A DNA stretch of 64,000 nt, from contig OZ024842.1 of assembly GCA_964017145.1 (NCBI GenBank), positions 4,402,001 through 4,466,000 of the forward strand, written 5' to 3'. Below the pieces are notes generated by a model. That model did not search any database and had not been told where the DNA came from. It saw nothing but the letters and a program-made list of their open reading frames with translations. The position numbers and the translations under genes were made by a program. This document shows positions 10,725 through 19,634 of this stretch, piece after piece. Each line of letters starts with the position of its first letter. The first letter of the stretch is position 1. The stretch is from Agrocybe praecox (lineage: Eukaryota > Basidiomycota > Agaricomycetes > Agaricales > Agrocybaceae).

Positions 10725-13700
10725 TTACTCATTTTCATTTTCGTTTTCTGCAGTCGATCCTCGGAGAGTCACTTCTCCTAGTATCGGGTCGTACACATCC
10801 TCGGGTCCATTCTCAATCAAATCTAGTGCCGAAGTTGGCATATCTATCAGAGTCTGAATCGACTCAGGTAGTTCTAGATGTTCTCTAGCATAGTATGGTA
10901 CTACTCTGAAGGCTCCAATTTTATTTTGTAAGACCGCTCCATTCATTTCAGCGACTATATAGGACCCTCCCCGAGTTCGTCGTATGACAATCATCGGTCC
11001 TAGGTACCTAGGTTTCATTTTCTTATCCAAGGATTTTTCTATGGTAGTATTCCGTACCAAAACCAAATCTCCTGGTTTAAAAACGTAGTCCTTGATGACA
11101 GCTTTGTGGTCTTGCTCATATTTCAATAGACGCTCGTATTTATCTTGGTCTACCCTTTTGCGCATCTCATCCACATGAAGTTTATGTTTGGCGAGCGCTT
11201 TTGCTCGGAATCCAATTAACTCTTCATCTGATAAAATTCGCTCAGGAGGTTTAACCAACCAAGTAGCTTCTTGGGCGTCTAAAGGTAGAATTGGTGATGC
11301 CCCTGTTACCATGAAGAAAGGTGAACATCCTAGACGTTTCCTGACCGTTACTCTATCTGCCCACTTAATGTAAGGAAAGAACCAGAACCACTTGTTCACA
11401 TCGTCTTTTCCTAGCATTTTGTACAGCATTTGTCTGACATCCCAATGTGGTCTTTCTATAGCGCCATTGGCCTTCGAGTTATAGGGTGAAATACGAATTC
11501 CCTTAATCCCATATTTTTCCTCGAGCCATCGTGCAGCAGCTAAAAATGGTCCCCCATTGTCTGTTATGAACTCCACCATACAAGCCCATCTACAAATGAT
11601 GTCTTCCCAGATCCATTGACCGATTGACTTGCCATTTTCCTTTTTTAAGGGTCGCCCTTCCATATAAGAAGATAGAGCGCACCTTCCATGGACAATATAC
11701 GAGCAACCGTTCGATGGAGGAGTCATGTTGATACAGTCCGCATGCATACTTTGAAAAATAGAAGGGGTATGTGTAATAGATGGTTTTATTCTTATTAATG
11801 TCTTTTGTCTTTCCTGACAATTATGACATGTCTTAACGAACCAGTTCACATCTTTCTCCATTTCTGGCCACCAAAATCGTTCCACTAGCAACTGATTAGT
11901 CGCATAGAATCCTCGGTGCCCCACATGATCATGCGCAGCCGTCAACATGTACATCCTTTTATCTTTGGAGACCACTAATCGGTGCTTGGTTCCATCTCCC
12001 CTTCGATACAAACGTTCCTCGAATAGTATGAATCGTTTTGCTAATGTTATAAAACGTTTATACTGTTTCTCGGACATCCCTATCGGTCTGAAGGATCGAT
12101 CCTTGTGCCATTCCATCACCCAATCTAACTTGTGGTCTTGTGCTTTAGCTGTGTCCGACCTATGTTCCTCGGGATATCGTATTTTCTTAAATTCGTTTTC
12201 CTCGGGTAACATAAGTGTAGATACTAGCTGTTGCACATAAGCACATCTCTCTTCTCCTAGAGCCTCTTTATTTCGACTGATGTGTTCTTCTAGGAAAGCT
12301 TTTTCCGACATACGAAACTCATCTGCTTTAGCAAGCTCTTCTGAAAAGTCTTCGACGTCTCTAGCAATGCCCTCGTACTCATCGTCTTTTTCTATTAGAC
12401 TAATGAAAGATTCTAATGGTAATGGTTCAGAAACCTCCTGTAGATATCCTCCTCGGGAATCTATCTTATCTTTGAAGGTCTCGGTTTCCAACGGCATAGG
12501 CCCATTAGGATCCGCAAACTCTATTTTGATGGGCGCTTCTGGCTCCATTTCCTCGGAACCAGCCTCCCTTAAGGGTGGATCATTGGGCTGCCTTGGCCTC
12601 CTAGAGAGTCCGTCAGGCCCGAATGTCTTTCCTGGTACATGCCTTAGAGTAAAATGATACATCCCAATTTGATCGATCCAGCGATTGATTGTAGCATTAG
12701 GCATAAGATCGGGATTGCGAAGCATTCCAGCGATATATTTAGCATCCGTCTCGACAATCAACTTTCGGACTCCAATTAAATGTTTTCTATTTTTCTCAAG
12801 TGCTAATTTGAGTCCGTAGAGTTCTCGTTTAGGCTGAGAGTATCTAGCTTCGTGTTCTTCCAAGGACTGAGATCCAAAGGTAACATAGTAGCGTTTCCTA
12901 GGATCTTGACTATCCTCTTGGTAGATGTACCAGCCTGCTGCAATATAAGAAGTGTCCACTGCTAGTACTATATCTCCCTGACCATGATAGTCTATAGGCT
13001 TTAAGCACTGAGCATCTCGGACCCCTTCCTTCATTAACTGCATACTCTTTTCTTGATCAGGACCCCATTCGAAAGGTACCCCTGCTCGCATTAGCTTGTG
13101 GATGTGTTTTGCACGATCTGCAAACCTAGGAATATATGCTCTCAATACTCCGCAAGTTCCATAGAAGGAGCGCACATCCGACACATTTTTCAAAGGTCCC
13201 CAATCGAGGATAACCTTAACTCGACTCTCAGTAGGCTTACGTCCATCCGAGGAACATAAATGTCCTACTACTTCTACAGCATCTGCGCATATGACGGTTT
13301 TATACCCGGAGAAAGTTCCTCCAGAGTATTTCATCCGTTGTATAATTCGATTTACATTTTGTAAGTGTTCCCAAACGAATTTCCTAATGCCAGGGTTCTC
13401 GGGTAACACTTCATAGGTCCCATCCTCATTTTGGTAACGAGAGGCCGGTCCTCGGAAACCTACGTCGTCGATATATGGACTTGTGTACTCAGGAATTTCA
13501 TCCTGTAAGATATGGGTTACATCGTCATGGAATATAGGTACTGAGTTTGTCCAACCCATTGGTAAGGTGGTTAACCTAAGCGCTCCAAAGGGTGATTGGA
13601 AAGTGGTAAGATCCCTAGAGCTTTCAGCTAAAGTTCTCTCATCATATCCAACGTACAAATCTCCCATTCCAACACAAGCACGTCCACAGAAGTGAATAGC

Positions 13701-14543
13701 GAGCTCTTCCGCAGCTGGTGGAACACCTGAGTGTGCTATAGTAACAGCGTTCAAAGGTTCCAAGCTTTGGACTATTCGAAGACTTTTCCCATCTTTCTTT
13801 AATACAGCAAACCATCTCGAGCGATAGGACGAGCATGAAGGTTCCATTACTCCACTTTTTAGCTTAGATCGGATTAACTCGCACAATGGTTCGTACAATC
13901 CTGGTGAAATTGGAATGTTTTTAAACACCCAAGGAGTGTGTTCTACCGTAGGCATAATAACCGGTGGAAAGAACTCCTCCTTGAATTTTCCTCTTTCCGA
14001 ATCATCCCAAGCGAAAGCTTCGTTCTGGTTCATAAGTAGCTCGTGTATTGATTTCCGTTCCTCGGACCACAGAAAGTCCCCTTCGTGCTTAGCGTCAAAG
14101 GCTTTCATGCGTTCTTCGGTGTACCTTCCTGTTGGTTGGAAGTCTGGTGGATTAACACTTAAGGGTGGCATATCCTGCAATGGATCCCCTTTAATATTTC
14201 GATGGATTCTCAAGTTTTCTGGAAGTTCAGTGTAAACCGGTCGGACTTTCTTGTCTACCGGTTTGTACTTTTTTCCTAGGAAAACTGAAGCGGAAGGTTC
14301 ATTCTCTTTAACCTCTGGTTTAATATCTTGTAGATAAATCTGGAACTTTCTTTTGTCCGCAGTCTCTACATGCTCGCTATCTACTGCTCTTGACAAGAAA
14401 ACATTTCTTAGGCCATCCTTGGAAAATGCTTTCTTATCCACCTGTGTCGTATACGATTCTATTTTTATTTCTCCGGTTTTATGATCATATTCAAAAACAA
14501 CTGCCGCCTCTCCCTGGTCTTCCAGTTCATTAAGGCAATTTAA
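10725..14543 (-). CDS. pol: Pol: reverse transcriptase, RNase H and integrase
   Basis: The open frame runs uninterrupted from the frameshift site near 14543 to 10725, about 1270 aa. Domains in order: reverse transcriptase with the YIDD catalytic motif around residue 350; Ty3-type RNase H with the DTS aspartate; the HHCC zinc finger of integrase (HDHVGH...CHNCQ); an integrase core whose second Asp is in TDNGGPF and Glu in NGAIERPHW; then a GPY/F-like module (RYLGPMIVIRR). This fits Ty3/gypsy. There is no ATG at the start: the first in-frame candidate is a GTG at 14441, while the frame stays open back to the protease stop, so translation most likely enters by a -1 shift from the protease frame. 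The frame is intact, consistent with a young insertion. The product acts in cytoplasmic particles and then inserts cDNA in the nucleus. Confidence 0.95.
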   Translation of the reverse strand, partial: LNCLNELEDQGEAAVVFEYDHKTGEIKIESYTTQVDKKAFSKDGLRNVFLSRAVDSEHVETADKRKFQIYLQDIKPEVKENEPSASVFLGKKYKPVDKKVRPVYTELPENLRIHRNIKGDPLQDMPPLSVNPPDFQPTGRYTEERMKAFDAKHEGDFLWSEERKSIHELLMNQNEAFAWDDSERGKFKEEFFPPVIMPTVEHTPWVFKNIPISPGLYEPLCELIRSKLKSGVMEPSCSSYRSRWFAVLKKDGKSLRIVQSLEPLNAVTIAHSGVPPAAEELAIHFCGRACVGMGDLYVGYDERTLAESSRDLTTFQSPFGALRLTTLPMGWTNSVPIFHDDVTHILQDEIPEYTSPYIDDVGFRGPASRYQNEDGTYEVLPENPGIRKFVWEHLQNVNRIIQRMKYSGGTFSGYKTVICADAVEVVGHLCSSDGRKPTESRVKVILDWGPLKNVSDVRSFYGTCGVLRAYIPRFADRAKHIHKLMRAGVPFEWGPDQEKSMQLMKEGVRDAQCLKPIDYHGQGDIVLAVDTSYIAAGWYIYQEDSQDPRKRYYVTFGSQSLEEHEARYSQPKRELYGLKLALEKNRKHLIGVRKLIVETDAKYIAGMLRNPDLMPNATINRWIDQIGMYHFTLRHVPGKTFGPDGLSRRPRQPNDPPLREAGSEEMEPEAPIKIEFADPNGPMPLETETFKDKIDSRGGYLQEVSEPLPLESFISLIEKDDEYEGIARDVEDFSEELAKADEFRMSEKAFLEEHISRNKEALGEERCAYVQQLVSTLMLPEENEFKKIRYPEEHRSDTAKAQDHKLDWVMEWHKDRSFRPIGMSEKQYKRFITLAKRFILFEERLYRRGDGTKHRLVVSKDKRMYMLTAAHDHVGHRGFYATNQLLVERFWWPEMEKDVNWFVKTCHNCQERQKTLIRIKPSITHTPSIFQSMHADCINMTPPSNGCSYIVHGRCALSSYMEGRPLKKENGKSIGQWIWEDIICRWACMVEFITDNGGPFLAAARWLEEKYGIKGIRISPYNSKANGAIERPHWDVRQMLYKMLGKDDVNKWFWFFPYIKWADRVTVRKRLGCSPFFMVTGASPILPLDAQEATWLVKPPERILSDEELIGFRAKALAKHKLHVDEMRKRVDQDKYERLLKYEQDHKAVIKDYVFKPGDLVLVRNTTIEKSLDKKMKPRYLGPMIVIRRTRGGSYIVAEMNGAVLQNKIGAFRVVPYYAREHLELPESIQTLIDMPTSALDLIENGPEDVYDPILGEVTLRGSTAENENENE

Positions 14544-15745
14544 AAAGGGTCGTCTGGAGACTTAGGCGGTAGTTCCACCACTTTCTCGTCAAACTTTTCT
14601 TTTTGCAGCTCAATCGGTCCCTTTCCTCGAGCATAAGTAGGAATTACTACTCGCCTCTTGGAGTTAGGATCAGTCAAGAGAACCTCCACATATCCGTCCG
14701 TCATAGTCTTTACTACACTCGTCGTAACCGTGTCAAAAGGCTTTCCTAGGAGCACCCTGTAAGGCGGGTTCCTGACGATATGTATCTGTAGATAGACCAC
14801 TATCCCTCCAACCATTATTTTTACGTTCTCTGCGATTCCTAGAGTCCGTTCTAACTGGTTGTTGGCACTTTGCATATTTATGCTAAGGGAAGGGTTCCAG
14901 GATAATCCCATCTCTACAGCGACTTGTTGTGACATAGATACAATCTGAGATCCACTGTCTAAGATAGCATTTTCGAATCCTACATTATTAATTTGCACTT
15001 GAATCTCCCGAAGACTTTCAGCGTTCCTAGCACGGTCCCTATAAGGTTCCTTGGGTACGGCTCCGTTATGTTCGAGCGCAAACTGATAATAAGGGTCACT
15101 GGCTACAATGGCGTCTGCAGGAAGGTTACTCAAGCTTGGACAATCTTTTGCTAGGAGGAATTGAGAAACCGGCAACTGTTCTACAGCTAAGCCTGTCTCG
15201 ATTTCATGATACAGGGGAAGTTCCTCGTGTCCCTTGGAACACATCTCTGTTTCATGATCATCTTCTAGGATCTCCTCCATAAGCACTGCTTGTCTAGTTT
15301 TCGTAAAATTCTTTCTTAACGCCTCTCGTATGTGTGGCGCACTTCCCACTAAGTGTTTTAATGGTACTGATATGGACATATCCAATATGTCGTCCACCAT
15401 TTTATTTCCGTCCGTGCTATCTTCCACAGGTGCCCTAGTACGGTACGCAGGCACGGGTCTTTCCTCTTTCTTCTCGTCCGAGGAAGTATTCGTAGGCCTC
15501 GATACTCTAGACATAGGCGGTACATCTATGTAAGGTAACAACGGTCTTTTGGTCTCGCTCTTTTTACTATTTTCTGGTTGTGTCTCTTCTCTAGGAACTT
15601 CTGGTTCTTTATCGAATCTGACACTTTTCTTTTCTTTACTAAACATCCCTTTACTCCTGCTGTTATTGTTCTCAAGGTTCGTAGCTGTTCTCGGACTTAT
15701 TCTCTTAGCCCCAGCTGCAGGTGGTCCTATCCTTGAACTTAAGGA
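14540..15745 (-). CDS. Pro: retropepsin-type aspartic protease in its own frame
   Basis: The first AUG at 15646 gives 368 aa, and the frame is open back to the slippery site at 15745. The N-terminal two thirds is charged and low in complexity. The catalytic DSG triad (ILDSGSQIVSM) lies near residue 230, followed by the hydrophobic flap and core typical of retroviral-type proteases (RVLLGKPFDTV). The protein would mature Gag and Gag-Pol. Having protease in a separate third frame between gag and pol is unusual for fungal gypsy elements, where it is normally fused to pol. The frame stops at 14540, immediately after the second slippery heptamer. Confidence 0.85.
   Translation of the reverse strand, partial: SLSSRIGPPAAGAKRISPRTATNLENNNSRSKGMFSKEKKSVRFDKEPEVPREETQPENSKKSETKRPLLPYIDVPPMSRVSRPTNTSSDEKKEERPVPAYRTRAPVEDSTDGNKMVDDILDMSISVPLKHLVGSAPHIREALRKNFTKTRQAVLMEEILEDDHETEMCSKGHEELPLYHEIETGLAVEQLPVSQFLLAKDCPSLSNLPADAIVASDPYYQFALEHNGAVPKEPYRDRARNAESLREIQVQINNVGFENAILDSGSQIVSMSQQVAVEMGLSWNPSLSINMQSANNQLERTLGIAENVKIMVGGIVVYLQIHIVRNPPYRVLLGKPFDTVTTSVVKTMTDGYVEVLLTDPNSKRRVVIPTYARGKGPIELQKEKFDEKVVELPPKSPDDPF
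14543..14549 (-). promoter_or_regulatory. Predicted -1 frameshift site, pro to pol
   Basis: In the protease frame the mRNA reads C CCU UUU followed at once by the UAA stop. This is an X XXY YYZ slippery heptamer; slipping back one base continues into the open pol frame. The alternative is reinitiation, but no AUG lies near. Confidence 0.7.
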
Positions 15746-17469
15746 AAATTTTCGAAAGCATCTACCGCACCTTCGCCAAAGAGTACTCGTTCGAGAGCTT
15801 CTTTTCCATGCTCTCTTACTAAGTCGTCTAAGCGCCTAGAGATGTCTTCCGCGGGAGGGCAAACTTCCTCGGATTGAACGAACATCTCACAATCTTCTTC
15901 ATACTCAGGATAATACCCTTGCATGGCTTGGATTTTGGCGTTGGGAATAATCCCTGGTTTATTACGGTACATGTTTTCTACTGCTTCTCTCATAGACCTG
16001 AATCCTTGGAGAGGTATGGGCTGTCCAGACGCTAGCGCATACTTTCCCTCGGAATTCCTTTTGATCCAATTCGACTTTACATGTTTATCTGCTGCCGCAC
16101 AGTCAGCTAGACGATGTCCAGGCTCTCTACAATAATAGCAGTGACTGGGTTGGAACCCATTTGAATTATTGTAGGAAGACCTATCATAAGGCCTAGGGTA
16201 CATAGAAGACGGTTGCGTTGGTTGAGGGGCCACAGCTGATTGCTTCCAACTTACTAGGGTAGATTGTAGGCTTTCAAACTTCCTCTCCGCAGCTTCTGCT
16301 CGCTTTTCCTGTACCTCTGACTTCTTTAATAGAAGATTTAAGCCATCAGAGAGCCTAGCCACGGTCTCCTCTATTTTAGGGAAGAACTCAGGAGTTTCCT
16401 CGGGTTGAGTTTCCATCGTTCTCCTTCTCGAGGAAGGTTTTTCAGAACGAGTTTCTTTATCCCCTTCGTTCAAAATAGATTGTGACCTTCTCAAAGCCAT
16501 GTTTACAACAATTTCCATGACTTTGGCGACTTTGAAATCGGTTCCTAGACCTAGACTATCTTTATTTTGCGCCATGTCGATGACATGTAGTGCCTGCGAG
16601 ATTTCGTCTCTGAAACCTCTTTCTAAACAGCTCAAGAATCGTTGTATTAGATCCCTTTCAGACACTTGACCCGCTAGCTTTCGAGATAGAGTGGTAAACT
16701 TGAGTTTCAGCGCCATGATTTCCTCTAGGTCTGTTTTCATCAAGCTATTCCTGTCTACATATCTCGAGCATAGTTTATCAAGGTCGTGTAGAGATCCTTT
16801 TTGTAGGCGCATTGCCGCTGGATACGAAGCGATCAATTCGTCTTTAAACTTTGACCAGTCTTTCCCGGTATATGCGTTAAAAGACTTCCAATCATCCTCG
16901 CATACTGGCGAAGCATATTTCCCTAACATAATAATTTTCTTTTCATCCGTATCAGCTTCAGTAGGATATTGAACCCAGAGATCTTCCATTCGCTGTATGA
17001 AGCGGAGGAGTTCCTCGGGACTCTTTTCATCGAACTTCGGCGCATCTCTGCTCATAGGAGAAGGGAAACCCATCTTTGGTGATACCGGAGTAGTTGGTCT
17101 ACTTGTAGTAGGTTGTGTTGGTGAATTAGGAGCTAGATTCAACTTGTCTAATAGACTAGCGATGACTTCTAAGCTATCTGATTCTGAAGTTGTCTCCCTA
17201 GGATCTTCGAGAGAACTTGTATCGATAGTAGGTCGATTAACCGGTCTCTGAGGCGCACTCGGAGGTCTGATTAACTGCCTATTTTCTGGAGTTGTAGGTC
17301 GCTCTCTGCTTGGTTCAGCTGGAAAGTCTCCTGGAACTCTTTGGGAGGGCGTACTCGCTCTGGTTTGTCTTTTCCTAGGAACCCTAGTAGGTAATTCCGC
17401 GAAACCTGCTTGTCTCGAGTTATTCGTTTGCCTAACTCGTTTAGCTTGCCCTGCCGGTTGATTATCCAC
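15739..17469 (-). CDS. gag: Gag: capsid-nucleocapsid polyprotein
   Basis: The frame is about 576 codons. It has a low-complexity Pro/Thr/Arg-rich N-terminus, a capsid-like domain (from about residue 137, with WVQYPTEADTDEKKII and RFLSCLERGFRDEI stretches typical of retrotransposon gag), a coiled-coil-like segment, and a CCHC zinc knuckle (CYYCREPGHRLADC) near residue 445 for RNA binding. The frame opens with GTG at 17469; I find no ATG in any frame between the 5' LTR and this point. A candidate intron (17469-17600, GTGAGA to CTAAAG) would join an A to TG and create an AUG exactly at the start of the frame. Non-AUG initiation, or use of the internal AUG near residue 137, are alternatives. The C-terminal stop directly follows a slippery heptamer. 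Confidence 0.9.
   Translation of the reverse strand: MDNQPAGQAKRVRQTNNSRQAGFAELPTRVPRKRQTRASTPSQRVPGDFPAEPSRERPTTPENRQLIRPPSAPQRPVNRPTIDTSSLEDPRETTSESDSLEVIASLLDKLNLAPNSPTQPTTSRPTTPVSPKMGFPSPMSRDAPKFDEKSPEELLRFIQRMEDLWVQYPTEADTDEKKIIMLGKYASPVCEDDWKSFNAYTGKDWSKFKDELIASYPAAMRLQKGSLHDLDKLCSRYVDRNSLMKTDLEEIMALKLKFTTLSRKLAGQVSERDLIQRFLSCLERGFRDEISQALHVIDMAQNKDSLGLGTDFKVAKVMEIVVNMALRRSQSILNEGDKETRSEKPSSRRRTMETQPEETPEFFPKIEETVARLSDGLNLLLKKSEVQEKRAEAAERKFESLQSTLVSWKQSAVAPQPTQPSSMYPRPYDRSSYNNSNGFQPSHCYYCREPGHRLADCAAADKHVKSNWIKRNSEGKYALASGQPIPLQGFRSMREAVENMYRNKPGIIPNAKIQAMQGYYPEYEEDCEMFVQSEEVCPPAEDISRRLDDLVREHGKEALERVLFGEGAVDAFENFP
15745..15751 (-). promoter_or_regulatory. Predicted -1 frameshift site, gag to pro
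   Basis: In the gag frame the mRNA reads A AAU UUU, then CCU and the UAA stop of gag. It is a canonical slippery heptamer, one codon before the stop, and the -1 frame is open through to the protease AUG 33 codons downstream and beyond. Confidence 0.7.
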
Positions 17470-17636
17470 TTTAGCTTCCTCGGAACTTTAGAACCGATTT
17501 AATTGAGCTTCAGCCAAATATTTTTGTGTTTTTGTTTTTAATAAACCTCGTCAAGGTTTATTCACTCGTTTAATCTGGACACCAAGATGCAATCTCTCAC
17601 TTCGAGACTCGTAACTTTAGTGAAAGAAAACACCCT

Positions 17637-17654
17637 CCCTCGCGGTGGGCTCCA
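17637..17654 (-). other. Candidate primer-binding site
   Basis: Two nucleotides after the 5' LTR the element strand reads TGGAGCCCACCGCG. It begins with TGG, as expected for pairing with a tRNA 3' CCA end at the usual spacing. I could not match it to a particular tRNA, and self-priming cannot be excluded. Confidence 0.5.
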
Positions 17655-17656
17655 GA

Positions 17657-19407
17657 TAAGGTGCTTGCTGCGGGGTTGAGTGTGTATGTACGATTTGTAC
17701 TTTGTATATACTCCGAAACAAAACCCAATCAATGTGATTAGTTCTTTCGTGGGAGGGATACGCGATACGCGTCGTTAATTATGTTTTCTCTCTAAAGATA
17801 CGCTCTCTAATGCAACAGAACGTTTCCTAGGATCGAAGATCACAAGTGTTTGAGTAGCTTACGCACAAAGCGAAGTTCCTCGGAAAGTGTAAACGTAGAT
17901 TTAATGTGTTTCCACAAGATGTAGTGTGTAGGTAGTTCGCCACTTAGGCTGGATACTTAATCCAAAGTCTTTTAATCACTTAGAAAGGGGACTCAATCCT
18001 AAACGGGCCACTTAGGCGTCACTTAGACTATTTGCCACTTAGGCAGGGAACTTATCCCTCGGAACGGGCCACTTAGGCGTCACTTAGACAATTTGCCACT
18101 TAGGCAGGGAACTTATCCCTAGGAACGGGCCACTTAGGCGTCACTTAGACAATTCTTGCCACTTAGGCGGGTATTAAGCTTTATGTCACTTTAAGACAGA
18201 GGAAACTTTATCCCAATACGTTTATTTAGGTTCCTCGAGAACTCTACAAGTTAACTCAAGTAGCTCAACTAACGCCAAGATGCTCAAATGACACGGTAGG
18301 TAGTCTGTTCAATAAAACCAACTCTCGCGGAGATTTATTAGGTACCAAAGGTCGATCCTAGGAGTTTGCAACTCAATGCGCGTTCCTCGAATGTGGACAA
18401 CTGGGTTCTAGTTTATCTGGGGTGCTACGGTAATTTACAGGCTGCTTATATACTGCTAGGTTTCGGAAAATACAGGAATACTTGGAGCGGATCGGAAATG
18501 CTCGGAAAATACAGGAAATAATATTATTGGTTAACGCTAGGTAGCTCCACTCGATGCATAAGCAACCAGTAGGTACCATGCGTGTTTTTGTATACCCTCG
18601 GAAGGGTTCGTATGGTTGGGCAAGTCGCTGACTCGAGCATGACGCTCCGAGGGCGCTTATTCGCATTAGCCGACGATCATTGATCGACGTCGTAGGGTCC
18701 GAAGCATCGGAGTACCGTGGTATCGTATGGATCTATAACCCTCGGCTCCACAACTGCCGTTTAAGGTAACTGCGCATATCCGAGGGTCTTAAGACCATGT
18801 GTAAGCGTTCCTAGGAACTTCTCCTTTTAGGTTTTATCAGCGATCTGACTCGAGCAGACGTCGGCAAGTCCTAATTGACATTACTAGTGCTTGTCTCGTC
18901 GTTTGCATAGTGCCCACTATGTTCCTAGGGACCAGTAATGTACTTTGTTAATGCTAGGATCAGTCCTACCGCCTTGAGTTAGCGTTCCTAGGAACGTTGG
19001 CAGTAGTTTACATGTACTTTCATATGGTGGGAACTTTCCGTTTCCATATTAGGTAGATGTGGACGCATCGCGCACTGCGTAATAATAAGTGGCTATAGCG
19101 CCGTTTAAGCTTATTATCAGCAGGCTCTAGCTTACATTCCTGATGGTTGAATATTATCCTAGGAGCCTTCGATCCTGCTGCATCGCTGTTAAAGCGTTCC
19201 ACGCATTTCCGAGGAACTACTATAACTAACTCTAGCATTCGTAAGGTTCGTCCTAGGGTTCGTAGAATGGTTTCCCCTAGCCAAACATGTAGCTATCCTC
19301 GCTCTGTACTTATGTAGACTTAATAATAAACGTGTTTATTATGCCGAAAATTAAGTAGGATAGATACTTGGTTAAAGTTCAGTCACAGCCGAACACCAGT
19401 CGTATCA
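17657..19407 (-). repeat. 5' LTR of the gypsy element
   Basis: This copy matches the 3530-5280 LTR wherever I compared them and has the same length. On the element strand it precedes gag, so it should hold the promoter. It is followed outside by CCGC (19408-19411). It carries the same tandem array (18005 to about 18172) and the same motif density as its partner. Confidence 0.95.
18445..18452 (-). promoter_or_regulatory. Candidate TATA box of the LTR promoter
   Basis: On the element strand this reads TATATAAG; the same site lies at 4318-4325 in the other LTR. It is about 0.95 kb into the 5' LTR, a plausible place for the end of U3. The assignment rests on sequence alone. Confidence 0.45.
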
Positions 19408-19634
19408 CCGCGAGTTCCAGAACTTAGCCAACAAAGAATCCGAATACCAACGGAACGTAATCCGACCCCAATAACACTCCTTGTTCCTCGTCTGTATCAA
19501 GACAACAAAGAATTCACATAGCATCAGCCTCAAGCTCAAGGCCTAAGGCCTAAGGTTTGAAATAAGTATAGCTATTTTCCAGCGTTGTGCGGAAATATGC
19601 AGCACCAGATATTGTAGGACTCATATATAAATAA
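19408..19634. other. Right flank of the LTR element
   Basis: It begins with the second CCGC target-site copy. No gene is seen. The right-hand part may already belong to the following TIR element, whose outer ends are not resolved. Confidence 0.5.

Larger units (their letters stand above)
3530..19407 (-). mobile_element. Complete 15.9 kb Ty3/gypsy LTR retrotransposon with an antisense gene module
   Basis: Two 1751-bp direct repeats (3530-5280 and 17657-19407) sit exactly 14,127 bp apart at every landmark I compared. They are flanked by CCGC on both sides (3526-3529, 19408-19411), a 4-bp target duplication. On the minus strand the order is 5' LTR, primer-binding-like site, gag, protease, reverse transcriptase-RNase H-integrase, polypurine tract, 3' LTR; this domain order is Ty3/gypsy. 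All three reading frames are open and no LTR difference was seen, so the insertion is probably young and may be competent. Integrase ends in a GPY/F-type module and no chromodomain is seen. About 5.4 kb between pol and the 3' LTR holds three spliced genes on the opposite strand, which makes the element unusually large. Confidence 0.95.
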
